Assembly: GCF_000819785.1 (NCBI RefSeq)
Contig: NZ_CDBK01000050.1
Coordinates: 1-56,448 of the forward strand
Reading direction: 5' to 3'
Source of the DNA: Aeromonas caviae
Lineage (GTDB): Bacteria; Pseudomonadota; Gammaproteobacteria; Enterobacterales; Aeromonadaceae
Length of the DNA stretch: 56,448 nucleotides
Positions 35,599 to 50,021 of the stretch are shown here, piece by piece (within the stretch, counting starts at the first letter, position 1; every line of letters begins with the position of its first letter). The notes beneath the pieces are model-generated. The model saw nothing but the letters and a program-made list of their open reading frames with translations. It was not told the origin of the DNA and made no database searches. The position numbers and the translations under genes were made by a program.

Positions 35599-37119
35599 TT
35601 ATAGGTACAGAGATGCCAGGCGCAGGATCTCGCTCTGGTCAGTTTCTTTGGTGTTGACGATCCCCGCGACCCGGCCATTGCTCATGACCATGATGCGGTC
35701 CGTGATGCCGAGCAGTTCCGGCATTTCGGAGGAGATGATGACGATGCCCTTGTCCTTCTTCGCCAGCTCCAGGATGAGCTGGTAGATCTCGAACTTGGCG
35801 CCGACGTCGATACCCCGGGTCGGTTCATCCAGCATCAGGATCTCGGGCTGGGTCAGCAGCCAGCGACCGATGATCACCTTCTGCTGGTTGCCACCGGAGA
35901 GGGAGCCGATCTGGGTCTGCTGGGTCGGTGTCTTGACCCGCATGGAGTCGATGACCCACTGGGTATCGCTCTTCATCTTGTTGTCGCTGAGCAGCCCCAT
36001 GGATCCCTTGTAGTTGTCCATGTTGGCGATCAGGGAGTTGAAGGCGATGTCGAGGCGTGAATAGATCCCGGTGGAGCGGCGCTCCTCGGTCACCAGGGCG
36101 AAGCCGTTCTGGATCGCCTCGTGGGCGTTGTGGTTCGCCACCTCTTTGCCGTGCAGCTTGATGGTCCCTTCGCTGCGATCGCGGATGCCGAACAGGGTCT
36201 CCACGATGTCGGTGCGCTTGGCCCCCACCAGACCGGCGATGCCGAGGATCTCCCCCTTGTGCAGGTTGAAGGTCACGTCCTTGATGGAAGGCTGGTTCTT
36301 GGCCGTCAGGTGCTCGACCTCGAGGATCACCTCTTTGGGCTGGTTGGTTTTTTCCGGGAAGCGCTGGGTGAGCTCGCGGCCGACCATCATGCCGATGATC
36401 TGATCCATGGTCATGCCCTTGAGGGGCTGGGTCGCCACCCACTGGCCATCCCGCAATATGGTGATCTCGTCACAGAGCTGGAAGATCTCTTCCATCTTGT
36501 GGGAGATGTAGACGATGCCGCACCCCTTCTCCTTGAGCTTGTTGATGATCTTGAAGAGGTGGTTGACCTCTTTCTCGGTCAGGGAGGAGGTGGGTTCGTC
36601 CATGATGACGATCTTGGCGTCATAGGAGAATGCCTTGGCAATCTCGATCATCTGCATCTGGGAAACCGACAGGGTGCCGACCTTGACCCTGGGGTCGATG
36701 TCGATGTCCAGCTCCTCGAAGATATGCTTGGTGTCCTGATACATCTTGCCGTGGTCGACAAACAGTCCCTTGGTGGGATAGCGGCCGAGCCACATGTTGT
36801 CCATCACGGTGCGTTGCAGTACCAGGTTCAGCTCCTGGTGCACCATGGAAACGCCATTCTCCAGCGCCTCTTTGGACGAGGTGAAGTTGATCTCCTGTCC
36901 CTTGAAGAAGATCTTGCCCTGATCCTTCTCGTAGATGCCGAACAGGCACTTGAGCAGCGTGGACTTCCCTGCGCCATTCTCGCCCATCAACGCATGCACA
37001 GAATGAGGACGGACCCGTAAATTGACATTATCGAGTGCCTTGACGCCAGGAAAGCTCTTACTGACGTCAATCATCTCCAACAGCCATTCTGATTGTTGCC
37101 GTGTTGTCATATCAGCCAT
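35599..37119 (-). CDS. mglA: Galactose/methyl-galactoside ABC transporter ATPase MglA
   Basis: About 506 residues with two fused ABC domains, as in E. coli MglA. Domain 1 has Walker [10 protein letters not shown] (near 42) and signature LSVSQMQ; domain 2 has the typical altered P loop GLVGAKRTD and signature LSGGNQQK, then [11 protein letters not shown]. It powers uptake through MglC. The start is not certain: ATGs at 37119 and 37110 are both possible and no strong ribosome site is visible. A hairpin separates it from mglB, so it is probably made in lower amounts than the binding protein. Confidence 0.96.
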   Translation of the reverse strand: MADMTTRQQSEWLLEMIDVSKSFPGVKALDNVNLRVRPHSVHALMGENGAGKSTLLKCLFGIYEKDQGKIFFKGQEINFTSSKEALENGVSMVHQELNLVLQRTVMDNMWLGRYPTKGLFVDHGKMYQDTKHIFEELDIDIDPRVKVGTLSVSQMQMIEIAKAFSYDAKIVIMDEPTSSLTEKEVNHLFKIINKLKEKGCGIVYISHKMEEIFQLCDEITILRDGQWVATQPLKGMTMDQIIGMMVGRELTQRFPEKTNQPKEVILEVEHLTAKNQPSIKDVTFNLHKGEILGIAGLVGAKRTDIVETLFGIRDRSEGTIKLHGKEVANHNAHEAIQNGFALVTEERRSTGIYSRLDIAFNSLIANMDNYKGSMGLLSDNKMKSDTQWVIDSMRVKTPTQQTQIGSLSGGNQQKVIIGRWLLTQPEILMLDEPTRGIDVGAKFEIYQLILELAKKDKGIVIISSEMPELLGITDRIMVMSNGRVAGIVNTKETDQSEILRLASLYL

Positions 37120-37136
37120 CACATCTGGTTGAAAAA

Positions 37137-37161
37137 AGGGCAAGGGGATCTCCCTTGCCCT
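37137..37161 (-). terminator. Intercistronic hairpin between mglB and mglA
   Basis: Ten-base perfect arms AGGGCAAGGG / CCCTTGCCCT with a 5-nt loop; on the minus strand TTTTTTC follows, so it can act as a partial terminator or protect mglB mRNA. Confidence 0.75.
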
Positions 37162-37172
37162 GAGGGGAGGAA

Positions 37173-38159
37173 TTACTCGAATTGGGACAGGTTGTCTTTG
37201 TCTACGCCCACGTAGGCAACGCGGACGACCTTGTTGTCGATCTTCCAGTTGGTGCCTTCACCGGCCGGCTTGCCTTCGGCCAGGTTCTTGGTCAGCTCGA
37301 AGGTGGCCTTGGCCTGGTTGGCCGCATCGTTCAGCACGGTACCGGCCATGGCACCGCTCTTGACCATGGCCAGGGCTTCCGGCAGGGCGTCAACACCGAA
37401 CACCGGGATGGCGGTCTTGCCCTGGGCCTTCAGGGATTCCACGGCGCCCATCGCCATGCCATCGTTGTTGGCGATGACCACTTCGATCTTGTTGGCGTTC
37501 GGACCGGAGATCCAGGCGTCCATCTTGTCCTTGGCCATGGCGGTATCCCACATACCGGTATCCATGTGCAGCTGCTCGGTCTTGATGCCGCCATCGTTCA
37601 GGGTCTTGACGACGTAGGTGGTGCGGGCTTCCGCATCCGGGTGGCCAGGCTCCCCCTTGAGCAGCACGAACTGGATGACGCCATCCTTGTTCAGATCCCA
37701 CTCGGGGTGCGCTTTCCAGTGCTTGGCGATCAGCTGGCCCTGGATGATGCCGGACTCCTTGGAGTCGGTGCCAACGTAGTAGGCCTTGTCATAGCTGGCC
37801 AGGTCGGCCGCGCTCGGTTCCTTGTTGTAGAAGACCACGGGGATCTCGTCCGCACGGGCTTTCTCAATCACGACAGGGGCCGCCGCCGGGTCAACCAGGT
37901 TGATGGCCAGGGCCTTCACGCCCTTGGCCAGCAGCACGTCGATCTGGTCGTTCTGCTTGGACTGGTCGTTCTGGGAGTCGTTCATCAGCAGTTCCACACC
38001 CGGGGTGGCCGCCGCTTCTTTCTCGATGGCCTTGCGCACCACGGCCATGAAGTTGTCGTCGTACTTGTAGACGGTGACCCCGATACGGGTATCGGCCTGG
38101 GCTTGGGCTCCCGCCATCAGTCCCATCAGCAAGGTGGCAACTGTCGTGAGTTTTTTCAT
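37173..38159 (-). CDS. mglB: Galactose/glucose-binding periplasmic protein MglB
   Basis: A 328-residue periplasmic binding protein. The signal peptide runs [20 protein letters not shown] with cleavage before or after QA at about 20-22. The mature start [17 protein letters not shown] is the standard MglB N-terminus, and [23 protein letters not shown] and [11 protein letters not shown] contain sugar-contact residues. MglB binds D-galactose and D-glucose with sub-micromolar affinity and in enterics also serves the Trg chemoreceptor. It leads mglBAC, behind a GalR/CRP-type promoter at 38228-38289. Confidence 0.97.
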   Translation of the reverse strand: MKKLTTVATLLMGLMAGAQAQADTRIGVTVYKYDDNFMAVVRKAIEKEAAATPGVELLMNDSQNDQSKQNDQIDVLLAKGVKALAINLVDPAAAPVVIEKARADEIPVVFYNKEPSAADLASYDKAYYVGTDSKESGIIQGQLIAKHWKAHPEWDLNKDGVIQFVLLKGEPGHPDAEARTTYVVKTLNDGGIKTEQLHMDTGMWDTAMAKDKMDAWISGPNANKIEVVIANNDGMAMGAVESLKAQGKTAIPVFGVDALPEALAMVKSGAMAGTVLNDAANQAKATFELTKNLAEGKPAGEGTNWKIDNKVVRVAYVGVDKDNLSQFE

Positions 38160-38227
38160 TGTTATGCTCCGATCTCTATCTGTTTTTTGTAGGGAATGCT
38201 GTACACCGTTTGAGCTGGCGCCAGCCT

Positions 38228-38289
38228 AATGTAATCAGTTTGTTGTGAGGCGGTCTGTGATCCTGGCAACAAAATGAAAACGTTTACAC
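38228..38289 (-). promoter_or_regulatory. mglB promoter with GalR operator and CRP-like site
   Basis: In transcription order: GalR-type operator GTGTAAACGTTTTCAT (38289-38274), a 2-nt gap, CRP-like TGTTG-N6-TCACA (38271-38256, 8 of 10) and -10 TACATT (38233-38228). The CRP centre lies 35.5 bp from the -10 edge, so about 41.5 bp from the expected start site, the class II position. Confidence 0.65.
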
Positions 38290-38378
38290 TCTGTTACATA
38301 GCCGTAATATTGTTAAAAATTAAATAGTTACGTGAGAAACCGCCTTTGAGTCTCGCCATCTCGCGACGGCGGGTCCGG

Positions 38379-41468
<3,090 letters not shown>

Positions 41469-41503
41469 TCACTTCTCCCTGCATTCACGCTGAAAACCAC
41501 TGC

Positions 41504-41565
41504 AGTGTAGGAGAGTTTTGCCCGGTGATCGGCGATCCCGCTCACACAGATGTAAACGATTACAC
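41504..41565 (-). promoter_or_regulatory. lacZ promoter with GalR operator and weak CRP-like site
   Basis: In transcription order: GalR operator GTGTAATCGTTTACAT (41565-41550), a 3-nt gap, CRP-like TGTGA-N6-TCGCC (41546-41531, 7 of 10) and -10 TACACT (41509-41504). The CRP centre is 34.5 bp from the -10 edge. The layout is the same as at mglB and galE. Confidence 0.6.
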
Positions 41566-41990
41566 TCGTTTTGTTAAGTAAAACGGAGTAAAAATCGGAT
41601 AAATCCGAGTAAATAACCCCACGGGGGAAAAGCGGACCTTCGGAAGGGCAAAAGATGCCCGGGAGTGTGAAACCGGGAGGCAATGGCCGAACCAGCTGAG
41701 CAAGCCATGGCAAAGACCCGACATCACGCCCCCCCCGCTCCATCAGGTGCTGGAGCGCCTCAACCCGGTTCCGGGCACGCACGCAGCCCGGCCTCTCGAA
41801 GGAGTGTGCAGAGGCCACGAGAGCCCCTGCCCGGCGCAGAGAAAAGCCATGACGGGCGTCTGGCAGGATCTGGCAAGAAGTGAGGCTCGGCAGACCGGGG
41901 GAGAGGGGCTCGTGACAGACGAGCGGGAAGAACTGGCGAGTTCGGCAGGCAGGGAGCGTGAGGGGACGGTTGTCACTCCTCAGACAGTCC

Positions 41991-42038
41991 TTTATGGTCT
42001 GCGCTAGCCATGCTCTGAGCTACCTATCGTCTGAGCTA
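41991..42038. repeat. Three tandem degenerate 16-bp repeats
   Basis: Units at 41991-42006, 42007-42022 and 42023-42038 end in GTCTGCGCTA, CTCTGAGCTA and GTCTGAGCTA. On the minus strand TAGCTCAGA recalls a tRNA D arm, but no T arm or acceptor stem follows. Confidence 0.6.
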
Positions 42039-42077
42039 TGGGGGCGCTTTATATGCTGCAGTACGGGTTCGCCAGGT

Positions 42078-42110
42078 GCAGCGCTTGCGCCGACGGGGCG
42101 CAAGCGCTGC
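42078..42110 (-). terminator. Long GC-rich hairpin just after galR
   Basis: Fourteen-base perfect arms GCAGCGCTTGCGCC / GGCGCAAGCGCTGC with a 5-nt loop, two bases past the galR stop. No T tract follows on the minus strand, so it may stop transcription inefficiently or protect the 3' end. Confidence 0.6.
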
Positions 42111-42112
42111 GA

Positions 42113-43117
42113 TCAGGACCTGACGGGAGCGACCGAATGGCGGTTGATCAGGGTGGGGGTATAGATGCGGCTCTGCACCGATTCGCTCTCCCCTGCGGCG
42201 AGTTGCAGCGCCAGCTTGGCCGCCTGGGCCGCCATCAGCTCGATGGGATAGCGCATGGTGGAGAGCTTGGGTCTCAGGTATCTGGCGTAGATGATGTCAT
42301 CGAAGCCCACCACCGACACCTCTTCCGGCACCTTGAGGCCGTTGTCCGCCAGCACGGAGATGGCCCCTGCCGCCATGGCGTCGTTGTAGGCCACCACCGC
42401 CGTGATGGGCAACCCCTTGGCCAGCAGGTTGAGCATGGCGCGCTCGCCCCCCTCTTCATTGGGCATGCCGCTCTCCACCAGCTCGGGATCGGCGAAGACC
42501 TCCGCCTCCGCCAGGGCATCCTGATAGCCCTGGTGGCGCAACAGCGCATCCTCGATGGCGTGATCCGAGCTCAGGAAGGCGATATGGCGGTGGCCGAGAT
42601 CCAGCAGATGACGGGTGGCGGTCGCCGCACCCTGGCGGTTGTTGAGGGCGATGCAGCGCCCCCTCAGACTCGGAATGTCGCGGTTGATCAGCACCATGCC
42701 GGGGGCGCGCAGGGCGTAGTCGACCAGCTCCTCGTCGCCGAGCGCCTTGCTGTGCACCACCAGTGCCTCGCAGCGTTTGCCGATGAGCAGCTCGATGGCC
42801 TCCCGCTCCTGCTGGGCGCGGTGAAAACCATTACCCATCAACAGGTGCAAGCCCTGCTCCACCGCCACCGCCGCGACCCCTTTGACCAGGGCGCCGAAGA
42901 AAGGATCCGCCACGTCACCCACCACCACTCCCATGGTGTCACAGGTCTGGCTGACCAGGGCCCGCGCGTTGGCGTTGGGGGTATAGCCCAGCTCGGCCAT
43001 GGCCTTCAGCACCACCTCGCGGGAGGCGGCACTGGCCTTGGGTGAGTTGTTCATCACCCGTGAAACCGTTGCCACTGACACATTGGCCAAACGGGCGACA
43101 TCCTTGATGGTGCTCAT
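42113..43117 (-). CDS. galR: Galactose repressor GalR (LacI family)
   Basis: A 334-residue LacI-family repressor. The N-terminal helix-turn-helix MSTIKDVARLANVSVATVS and hinge (to about 60) are followed by the periplasmic-binding-like core with VVVGDVADPFFGALVKGV, VVHSKALGDEELV, PGMVLINRDIP and VGFDDIIYARYLRP. It resembles E. coli GalR more than GalS in the DNA-binding and C-terminal parts (NNSPKASAASRE, RPKLSTMRYPI). It should bind the GTGTAA-N4-TTACAC operators before galE, lacZ and mglB, released by galactose. It is divergent from galE. The ATG at 43117 fits the family; nine upstream codons are optional. Confidence 0.93.
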   Translation of the reverse strand: MSTIKDVARLANVSVATVSRVMNNSPKASAASREVVLKAMAELGYTPNANARALVSQTCDTMGVVVGDVADPFFGALVKGVAAVAVEQGLHLLMGNGFHRAQQEREAIELLIGKRCEALVVHSKALGDEELVDYALRAPGMVLINRDIPSLRGRCIALNNRQGAATATRHLLDLGHRHIAFLSSDHAIEDALLRHQGYQDALAEAEVFADPELVESGMPNEEGGERAMLNLLAKGLPITAVVAYNDAMAAGAISVLADNGLKVPEEVSVVGFDDIIYARYLRPKLSTMRYPIELMAAQAAKLALQLAAGESESVQSRIYTPTLINRHSVAPVRS

Positions 43118-43222
43118 GCTGTTTTCACTTATTTCACGCTGCAACTGGCCGCATTATACCGTTCAATGTCACTGATAACAGGGGGAAAAATCAGAACTTG
43201 CCACATTGGTCGATGAAAACAA

Positions 43223-43287
43223 GTGTAATCGTTTACACATATTTGTTAAGCAGCTCACAGTTTGCCCGTCAGCCCCTCGGCTAGACT
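43223..43287 (+). promoter_or_regulatory. galETKM promoter with GalR operator and CRP site
   Basis: GalR operator GTGTAATCGTTTACAC (43223-43238), a perfect dyad apart from its centre; 5-nt gap; CRP site TGTTA-N6-TCACA (43244-43259, 9 of 10); -10 TAGACT (43282-43287). The CRP centre is 35.5 bp from the -10 edge, placing it near -41.5. The operator lies 106 bp from the divergent galR start, so it may control galR too. Confidence 0.75.
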
Positions 43288-43333
43288 CCTGCTCAGGCTT
43301 TCCTGATGCGAGGAGTTGAGGGTGGAACAACGG

Positions 43334-44347
43334 ATGAAAGTACTGGTCACCGGCGGTTGCGGCTACATCGGCAGCCACACCTGTCTGGCCTTGCAGGCCG
43401 CAGGCATGGAGCCCGTGGTGGTGGACAACCTCTGCAACAGCAAGGCGAGCGTCCTGACCCGTGTCGCCGCCATCAGCGGGCACGAGCCCCGCTTCTACGA
43501 GGGGGACATCCGTGACCCGGCCCTGCTGGATCGCATCTTCAGCGAGCAGCACATCGACGCCGTGATCCACTTCGCCGCCCTCAAGGCGGTCGGCGAGTCG
43601 ACCCGCATCCCGCTGGACTACTACGAGAACAACCTGAGCGGCACCCTGGTATTGCTGCAGGCGATGAAACGGGCCGGGGTACGCAATCTGGTGTTCAGCT
43701 CGTCGGCCACCGTCTACGGCGATCCCGCCAGCACCCCGATCCGGGAGGATTTCCCCCGCAGCGCCACCAACCCATACGGCCGATCCAAGCTGATCATCGA
43801 GGAGATCCTCGAGGATCTGCAGCGGGCCGAGCCCCACTGGAGCATGACCCTGCTGCGCTATTTCAATCCCGTCGGCGCCCACGAGTCCGGCACCCTGGGG
43901 GAGGATCCCCAGGGCATCCCCAACAATCTGATGCCGTTTTTGACCCAGGTCGCCATCGGCCGACGCGACTGCCTCTCGGTCTTTGGTAACGATTACCCAA
44001 CCGTCGACGGCACCGGGGTGCGCGACTACATCCATGTGATGGATCTCGCCGAAGGGCACGTCAAGGCTCTGGAACACTGCGCCGGACGGGGCGGTGTCCA
44101 CGCCTACAACCTGGGCACGGGCCAGGGCCAGAGCGTGTTGCAGATGGTCGCGGCGTTCGAGGCCGCCTGCGGTCGGCCCCTTCCCTACCGGATCGAGCCA
44201 CGGCGCCCCGGCGACATCGCCGAGTGCTGGGCCGATCCCGCCAAGGCCGCTCGGGAACTGGACTGGCACGCCAGCCGGGATCTCGCCGCCATGTGCGCCG
44301 ACAGCTGGCGCTGGCAGTCCGCCAACCCCAATGGTTACGAGGCGTAG
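43334..44347 (+). CDS. galE: UDP-glucose 4-epimerase GalE
   Basis: A 337-residue short-chain dehydrogenase-type epimerase (E. coli 338) that interconverts UDP-galactose and UDP-glucose with bound NAD. The Rossmann motif [10 protein letters not shown] is at residues 6-15; the catalytic Ser lies in [11 protein letters not shown] and the YxxxK pair in NPYGRSK. The ATG at 43334 gives the family N-terminus MKVLVTGG; a GTG at 43322 with AGGAG 6 nt upstream is also possible and would add four residues. It is the first gene of galETKM. Confidence 0.97.
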   Translation: MKVLVTGGCGYIGSHTCLALQAAGMEPVVVDNLCNSKASVLTRVAAISGHEPRFYEGDIRDPALLDRIFSEQHIDAVIHFAALKAVGESTRIPLDYYENNLSGTLVLLQAMKRAGVRNLVFSSSATVYGDPASTPIREDFPRSATNPYGRSKLIIEEILEDLQRAEPHWSMTLLRYFNPVGAHESGTLGEDPQGIPNNLMPFLTQVAIGRRDCLSVFGNDYPTVDGTGVRDYIHVMDLAEGHVKALEHCAGRGGVHAYNLGTGQGQSVLQMVAAFEAACGRPLPYRIEPRRPGDIAECWADPAKAARELDWHASRDLAAMCADSWRWQSANPNGYEA

Positions 44348-44396
44348 GCCCTGGCCTGCGCCTTCGGATGTATTCAACTCACACACTGGAGTGATG

Positions 44397-45451
44397 ATGT
44401 TCAACCCCGTTGATCACCCCCACCGCCGCTTCAACCCGCTCACCGGCCAGTACGTGCTGGTCTCCCCTCACAGGGCCAAGCGCCCCTGGCAAGGCCAGGT
44501 CGAGAAGGTGAGCCTGGCGCCGAGCCAGGCCCATGATCCCGACTGCTTCCTCTGTGCGGGCAACACCCGGGTGACCGGCGATATCAACCCCGACTATCAG
44601 GGCACCTTCGTCTTTACCAACGACTTCGCCGCCCTGATGCAGGACACCCCGGCCGCTGACGCGGCGCCGGATCCCCTGCTGAAGCTGGAAGCCGCCCGGG
44701 GCACCAGCCGGGTCATCTGCTTCTCGCCGGATCACGGCAAGACCCTGCCCGAGCTGCCCCTGCCCGCCATCGAAGGGGTGATCACCACCTGGATGGACCA
44801 GGTGGCCGAGCTCTCTGACCAGTGGGAATGGGTCCAAGTCTTTGAAAACAAGGGCGCCGTCATGGGCTGCTCCAACCCTCACCCTCACGGCCAGCTCTGG
44901 GGCAGCGACTTCCTGCCCAACGAGATTGCCCGGGAAGAGGCGCACCAGCGCGCCTGGCTGGCCGAACACGGCCGCCCCCTGCTGCTGGACTATGTAGAGC
45001 GGGAGCTGGCGGATCGCTCCCGCATCGTGGTGGAGACCGCCCACTGGCTGGCGGTGGTGCCCTTCTGGGCGGCCTGGCCGTTCGAGACCCTGCTGCTGCC
45101 CAAGGCCCATGCCCCCTCCATGCTGGATCTCACCCGGGAACAGCAACAGGATCTGGCCATCGCGCTCAAGGAGCTCACCAGCCGCTACGACAACCTGTTC
45201 CAGTGCAGCTTCCCCTACTCCATGGGCTGGCACTTCGCCCCGCCCCGTTCCGACTGCCCCGAGGCGTGGCAACTGCACGCCCACTTCTATCCTCCCCTGC
45301 TGCGCTCCGCCACGGTGCGCAAATTCATGGTGGGCTTCGAGATGCTGGCCGAGACCCAGCGCGATCTTACCCCGGAACAGGCGGCGGAACGGCTGCGCGC
45401 CCTCAGTCCCATCCACTACAACGACCAGAACCAGTCCAACGAGGAGGCCCT

Positions 45452-45455
<4 letters not shown>
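44397..45455 (+). CDS. galT: Galactose-1-phosphate uridylyltransferase GalT
   Basis: A 352-residue GalT. It has the catalytic triad-like [12 protein letters not shown], where the second His of HPH is uridylylated, and metal-binding residues in CFLCAGN near residue 50. It swaps UMP between UDP-glucose and galactose 1-phosphate in the Leloir pathway. The start at 44397 follows GGAG by about 5 nt; an ATG three bases earlier is also in frame. Its stop overlaps the galK start. Confidence 0.97.
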
Positions 45456-46600
<1,145 letters not shown>

Positions 46601-46621
46601 CGCACGCCTGACAACGGGTGA

Positions 46622-46659
46622 CGCCCCCTGCCCGGCACTCGCGACGCCGACAGGGGGCG
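46622..46659 (+). other. Intercistronic hairpin between galK and galM
   Basis: Nine-base arms CGCCCCCTG / CAGGGGGCG enclose a 20-nt loop in which GGC and GCC can pair further. There is no T tract, so an RNA-stabilising or translation-tuning role is more likely than termination. Confidence 0.5.
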
Positions 46660-46687
46660 ACGGGATCACGACGGGGAACCGCAAACC

Positions 46688-47695
46688 ATGATGAGATTCG
46701 AGCTGGAAAACGAGGAGGGACTGCGGCTGCGCGGTCTCGCATACGGGGCCACCCTCACCTCCCTCACCCTGCCGGTGGCGGGAGAGCGGCGGGAGGTGCT
46801 GCTGGGTTGCGCCGACGAGGCCTACCTCACCCAGCAGGTATGGCTGGGGGCCGTGGCGGGGCGCTTTGCCAACCGCATCGGCGGCGCCCGCCTTGAGCGG
46901 GAAGGCCAGTGCTGGACGCTGGACGCCAACCAGGGGGCCAACTGCCTGCACGGCGGGCGCGACGGGTTCCATCGCCGCACCTGGCAGATCAAGGAGCAGG
47001 AGGCGGACAGGGTCAAGCTGGCGCTCCTCTCCCGGGCGGGGGATCAGGGCTTTCCCGGCAATCTGAGGGTGAGCCTGGAGTATCGGCTGGAGCAGTGCGA
47101 TCTGGTGGTCGACTTCTGCGCCAGCACGGACGCCCCCAGCCCGGTCAGCCTCACCAGCCACGCCTACTTCAACCTGGATGGCGGTGGCGACATCCGCCAC
47201 CACACCATCAGCCTAGACGCCGACCGCTACCTGCCCACGGATGACCAGAGCCTGCCGCTGGCCATCGCCCCGGTGGAAGGCCCCTTCGATCTGCGCGCCC
47301 CCCGCCCCATCGGCCAGGCGTGGCTGGACCACCCCCAGCAGCAGTTGGCCAAGGGGTACGATCACGCATTTCTACTCAACAACAGCGATTTTGAGCCTGC
47401 TGATGAGCCGTTTGGTGGGTCCAGCCAGCCATGGGCCGCCCGGGTGATCTCGGGGGATGGCAAGCTGACCATGGCGGTCTACACCAACCAGCCCTCCCTG
47501 CAGTTCTACAGCGGCAACTGGCTGACCGGCACACCGGATCGTCAGGGCCGACCCTACCGGGATTACGACGGCTTCTGCCTGGAGGCCCAGCAATTGCCCG
47601 ACAGCCCGAACCGGCCCGCCCTCGGCGATCCCTGGTTGCTGCCGGGGCAGCGTTATCGCCACCAGACCCGTTATCGCTTTATTCCTGCCCCCTGA
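46688..47695 (+). CDS. galM: Aldose 1-epimerase (galactose mutarotase) GalM
   Basis: A 335-residue mutarotase that interconverts beta and alpha D-galactose before GalK. The family landmarks are GAVAGRFANRIGGARL, NQGANCLHGG, a conserved His in SLTSHAYFNLDG, and a C-terminal VYTNQPSLQFYSGNWL followed by FCLEAQQLPDSPN, which holds the catalytic Glu. ATGs at 46688 and 46691 both fit. It closes the gal operon; the next gene follows after 148 nt. Confidence 0.95.
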   Translation: MMRFELENEEGLRLRGLAYGATLTSLTLPVAGERREVLLGCADEAYLTQQVWLGAVAGRFANRIGGARLEREGQCWTLDANQGANCLHGGRDGFHRRTWQIKEQEADRVKLALLSRAGDQGFPGNLRVSLEYRLEQCDLVVDFCASTDAPSPVSLTSHAYFNLDGGGDIRHHTISLDADRYLPTDDQSLPLAIAPVEGPFDLRAPRPIGQAWLDHPQQQLAKGYDHAFLLNNSDFEPADEPFGGSSQPWAARVISGDGKLTMAVYTNQPSLQFYSGNWLTGTPDRQGRPYRDYDGFCLEAQQLPDSPNRPALGDPWLLPGQRYRHQTRYRFIPAP

Positions 47696-47843
47696 CAGCC
47701 CCGCTCGGGCAGACGAAGGGGCCCGGGCGCGCCGCCACGTCATGGCAGCCCCGGCCCCGATGGCACCGCCGAATCAGCCGGGGTGAGGCCCGCCGCAGGG
47801 CACGTCGCTCCTCATTGCACACCAGCCAAGGAACCGCACCGTG

Positions 47844-48839
47844 ATGGATGACAACTACCTCGCCGCCCCCGACCGCTACCAGCGCCAGCCCTACCGACCG
47901 GCGGGCCGCCACGGCCTGCGCCTGCCCGGCATCGGTCTGGGCCTTTGGCACAACTTCGGCGCCGGGAGCGATCCCGCCACCGCGAAGGCCATGGTGCATC
48001 AGGCGTTCGATCTGGGGATCACCCACTTCGATCTCGCCAACAACTACGGGCCCCCACCGGGATCTGCCGAACTGACCTTCGGCACGCTGCTAAAGAGGAG
48101 CCTGGCTCCCTATCGGGACGAGCTCATCATCGCCAGCAAGGCGGGCTACGTGATGTGGGACGGCCCTTACGGCGATGGCGGCAGCGCCAAGTACCTCTTC
48201 GCCAGCCTGCACCAGAGCCTGCGCCGTCTGGGCCTCGACTACGTGGACATCTTCTATCACCACAGGCCGGATCCCCGCACCCCGCTCGAGGAGACCTGCC
48301 AGGCACTGGCCCTGATGGTGCGCCAGGGCAAGGCGCTCTACATCGGCCTCTCCAACTACCCGGCTCCGCTCGCGGCCAAGGCTGCCGCCCGGCTGGCGGA
48401 GCTCGGCACCCCCTGCCTGGTCAACCAGCTCAAATACTCCCTGTTCCAACGCGATATTGAGCCCGACACCCTGCCGGCCTGCCGGGAGCACGGCATGGGG
48501 GTGGTCGCCTTCTCGCCCCTGGCGGGGGGGCTGCTGAGCGATCGCTACCTGGCGGGCATTCCCGCGGATTCCCGCGCCGCCAGTGCCAGCCCCTTCCTCA
48601 CGGCGGACCAGATCACCGAGGAGAAGCTCGCCACCGTCCGCGCCCTGCATGCACTGGCCCTGCAACGGGGTCAGTCCCTGTCGCAACTCGCACTGCAATG
48701 GGTGCTGCGCGACCCCGTGGTGAGCTGCGCCCTGATCGGCGCCAGCCATCCCCAACAGATAACGAGCGCCGTCGACGCCCTGGGGCAGCCCCCCCTGGAC
48801 GATGATCTTCAACAGAAAATCCTGTCCATACTGGCCTGA
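47844..48839 (+). CDS. gpr: Aldo-keto reductase, L-glyceraldehyde 3-phosphate reductase type (YghZ/Gpr)
   Basis: A 331-residue aldo-keto reductase close to E. coli YghZ. GLRLPGIGLGLWHNFG, FDLANNYGPPPGSAE (with the catalytic Asp and Tyr), KAGYVMWDGPYG (Lys) and FYHHRPDPRTPLEE (His) are all present, and CALIGASHPQQI forms part of the NADPH site. Relatives reduce L-glyceraldehyde 3-phosphate and methylglyoxal. It follows galM in the same direction without a visible terminator and could be cotranscribed with the gal genes. AAGGAA lies about 10 nt before the ATG. Confidence 0.88.
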   Translation: MDDNYLAAPDRYQRQPYRPAGRHGLRLPGIGLGLWHNFGAGSDPATAKAMVHQAFDLGITHFDLANNYGPPPGSAELTFGTLLKRSLAPYRDELIIASKAGYVMWDGPYGDGGSAKYLFASLHQSLRRLGLDYVDIFYHHRPDPRTPLEETCQALALMVRQGKALYIGLSNYPAPLAAKAAARLAELGTPCLVNQLKYSLFQRDIEPDTLPACREHGMGVVAFSPLAGGLLSDRYLAGIPADSRAASASPFLTADQITEEKLATVRALHALALQRGQSLSQLALQWVLRDPVVSCALIGASHPQQITSAVDALGQPPLDDDLQQKILSILA

Positions 48840-49093
48840 CAGCACAAAGAGATCATAAAACAGAGGTCAACTGGCGTGACTGACCTGTCAGAACGTGACG
48901 GGGCCGTCATGGCTTCTGACAGCATGCGGCAAGCCGCGCCCTGCATGGTCCGCCAGCGCCCTTTCCCGGCCGGAACAGGGCGCTGAAATCCCCAATATTC
49001 ACTGGTTGCCCGCGCGATTTTCCGCCATCATTGGCCGCCCCGACCCGTTCGGGGTTGATTTTATCCAGACCCCATAACCAAGAGATCTGCACC

Positions 49094-49909
49094 ATGACCG
49101 AATCCTACGCCCTGTTCGTCGCCTTTGTGCTGGGCATAGTGGAAGGCCTGACCGAGTTCCTCCCCGTCTCCTCCACCGGCCACATGATCATCGTCGGCCA
49201 CCTCCTCGGGTTTGAAGGACCCAAGGCCGCCACCTTCGAGGTGGTTATCCAGCTCGGCTCCATCCTGGCAGTGGTCGTCATGTTCTGGCGCCGCCTGTTC
49301 GGACTCATCGGCATTCACTTCGGTCAGAAACCGACCCCGGGCCACGCGACCCTCTCCCTGGTGCACGTCATCCTCGGCATGCTGCCTGCCGTGGTCGTCG
49401 GGCTGGCTATCCACAGCTGGATCAAGGCCAATCTGTTCGGGCCGGAAACCGTGATGTATGCCCTGGTGGCCGGTGGCATCCTGCTCATCATCGCCGAAAA
49501 GTTCCGCCCCGCCGTGACCGCGGAGACCCTGGACGACATCAGCTACAAGCAGGCCTTCGGCATCGGTCTGTTCCAGTGCCTGGCACTCTGGCCCGGTTTC
49601 TCCCGCTCCGGTGCCACCATCAGCGGCGGCATGCTGATGGGCATCAGCCGCCACGCGGCAGCGGAATTCTCCTTCATCATGGCGGTACCCATGATGATCG
49701 CGGCCAGCGGCCTGGATCTCTACAAGAGCCGCGATTTCCTCTCCATGGCGGACTTCCCCATGTTTGCGGTGGGCTTCGTCACCGCCTTCGTGGTGGCCAT
49801 GGTCGCCATCAAGACCTTCCTGGCGCTGATCCGTCGTCTCGACTTCATCCCGTTCGCCATCTACCGCTTCCTGCTGGCCTTCGTCGTCTACCTGGTCTTC
49901 GTGGCCTGA
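49094..49909 (+). CDS. uppP: Undecaprenyl-diphosphatase UppP (BacA)
   Basis: A 271-residue membrane enzyme that removes a phosphate from undecaprenyl pyrophosphate, recycling the cell-wall lipid carrier; overexpression gives bacitracin resistance in E. coli. The two family motifs are seen: [18 protein letters not shown] (about 16-33) and [14 protein letters not shown] (about 168-181). About eight hydrophobic helices run through it. The ATG at 49094 agrees with the family N-terminus. The 250-base gap before it shows nothing firm. A terminator follows. Confidence 0.97.
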   Translation: MTESYALFVAFVLGIVEGLTEFLPVSSTGHMIIVGHLLGFEGPKAATFEVVIQLGSILAVVVMFWRRLFGLIGIHFGQKPTPGHATLSLVHVILGMLPAVVVGLAIHSWIKANLFGPETVMYALVAGGILLIIAEKFRPAVTAETLDDISYKQAFGIGLFQCLALWPGFSRSGATISGGMLMGISRHAAAEFSFIMAVPMMIAASGLDLYKSRDFLSMADFPMFAVGFVTAFVVAMVAIKTFLALIRRLDFIPFAIYRFLLAFVVYLVFVA

Positions 49910-49932
49910 TGGGCTTCGCCGCCAAGCAACAC

Positions 49933-49958
49933 AAAAGGGACCCGAGGGTCCCTTTTTT
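49933..49958 (+). terminator. Terminator downstream of uppP
   Basis: Eleven-base arms AAAAGGGACCC / GGGTCCCTTTT with a very tight centre and a T6 run; also lies at the end of the convergent chrR unit. Confidence 0.87.
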
Positions 49959-50021
49959 GTTGCCGTGATACCGCCTCAGTCGCGCAGCAGCCCGCTATCG
50001 CCGAGCCGCCGTGAGCCCAAC

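Noticed and set aside
41683..41883. Short open frame between lacZ and galR
   Set aside because: Low-complexity Pro/Ser/Arg product, no ribosome site, no conserved motif.
42000..42045. A tRNA gene or tRNA fragment next to galR
   Set aside because: Only a D-arm-like TAGCTCAG is present and it is repeated; no anticodon arm, T arm or matching acceptor strand follows.
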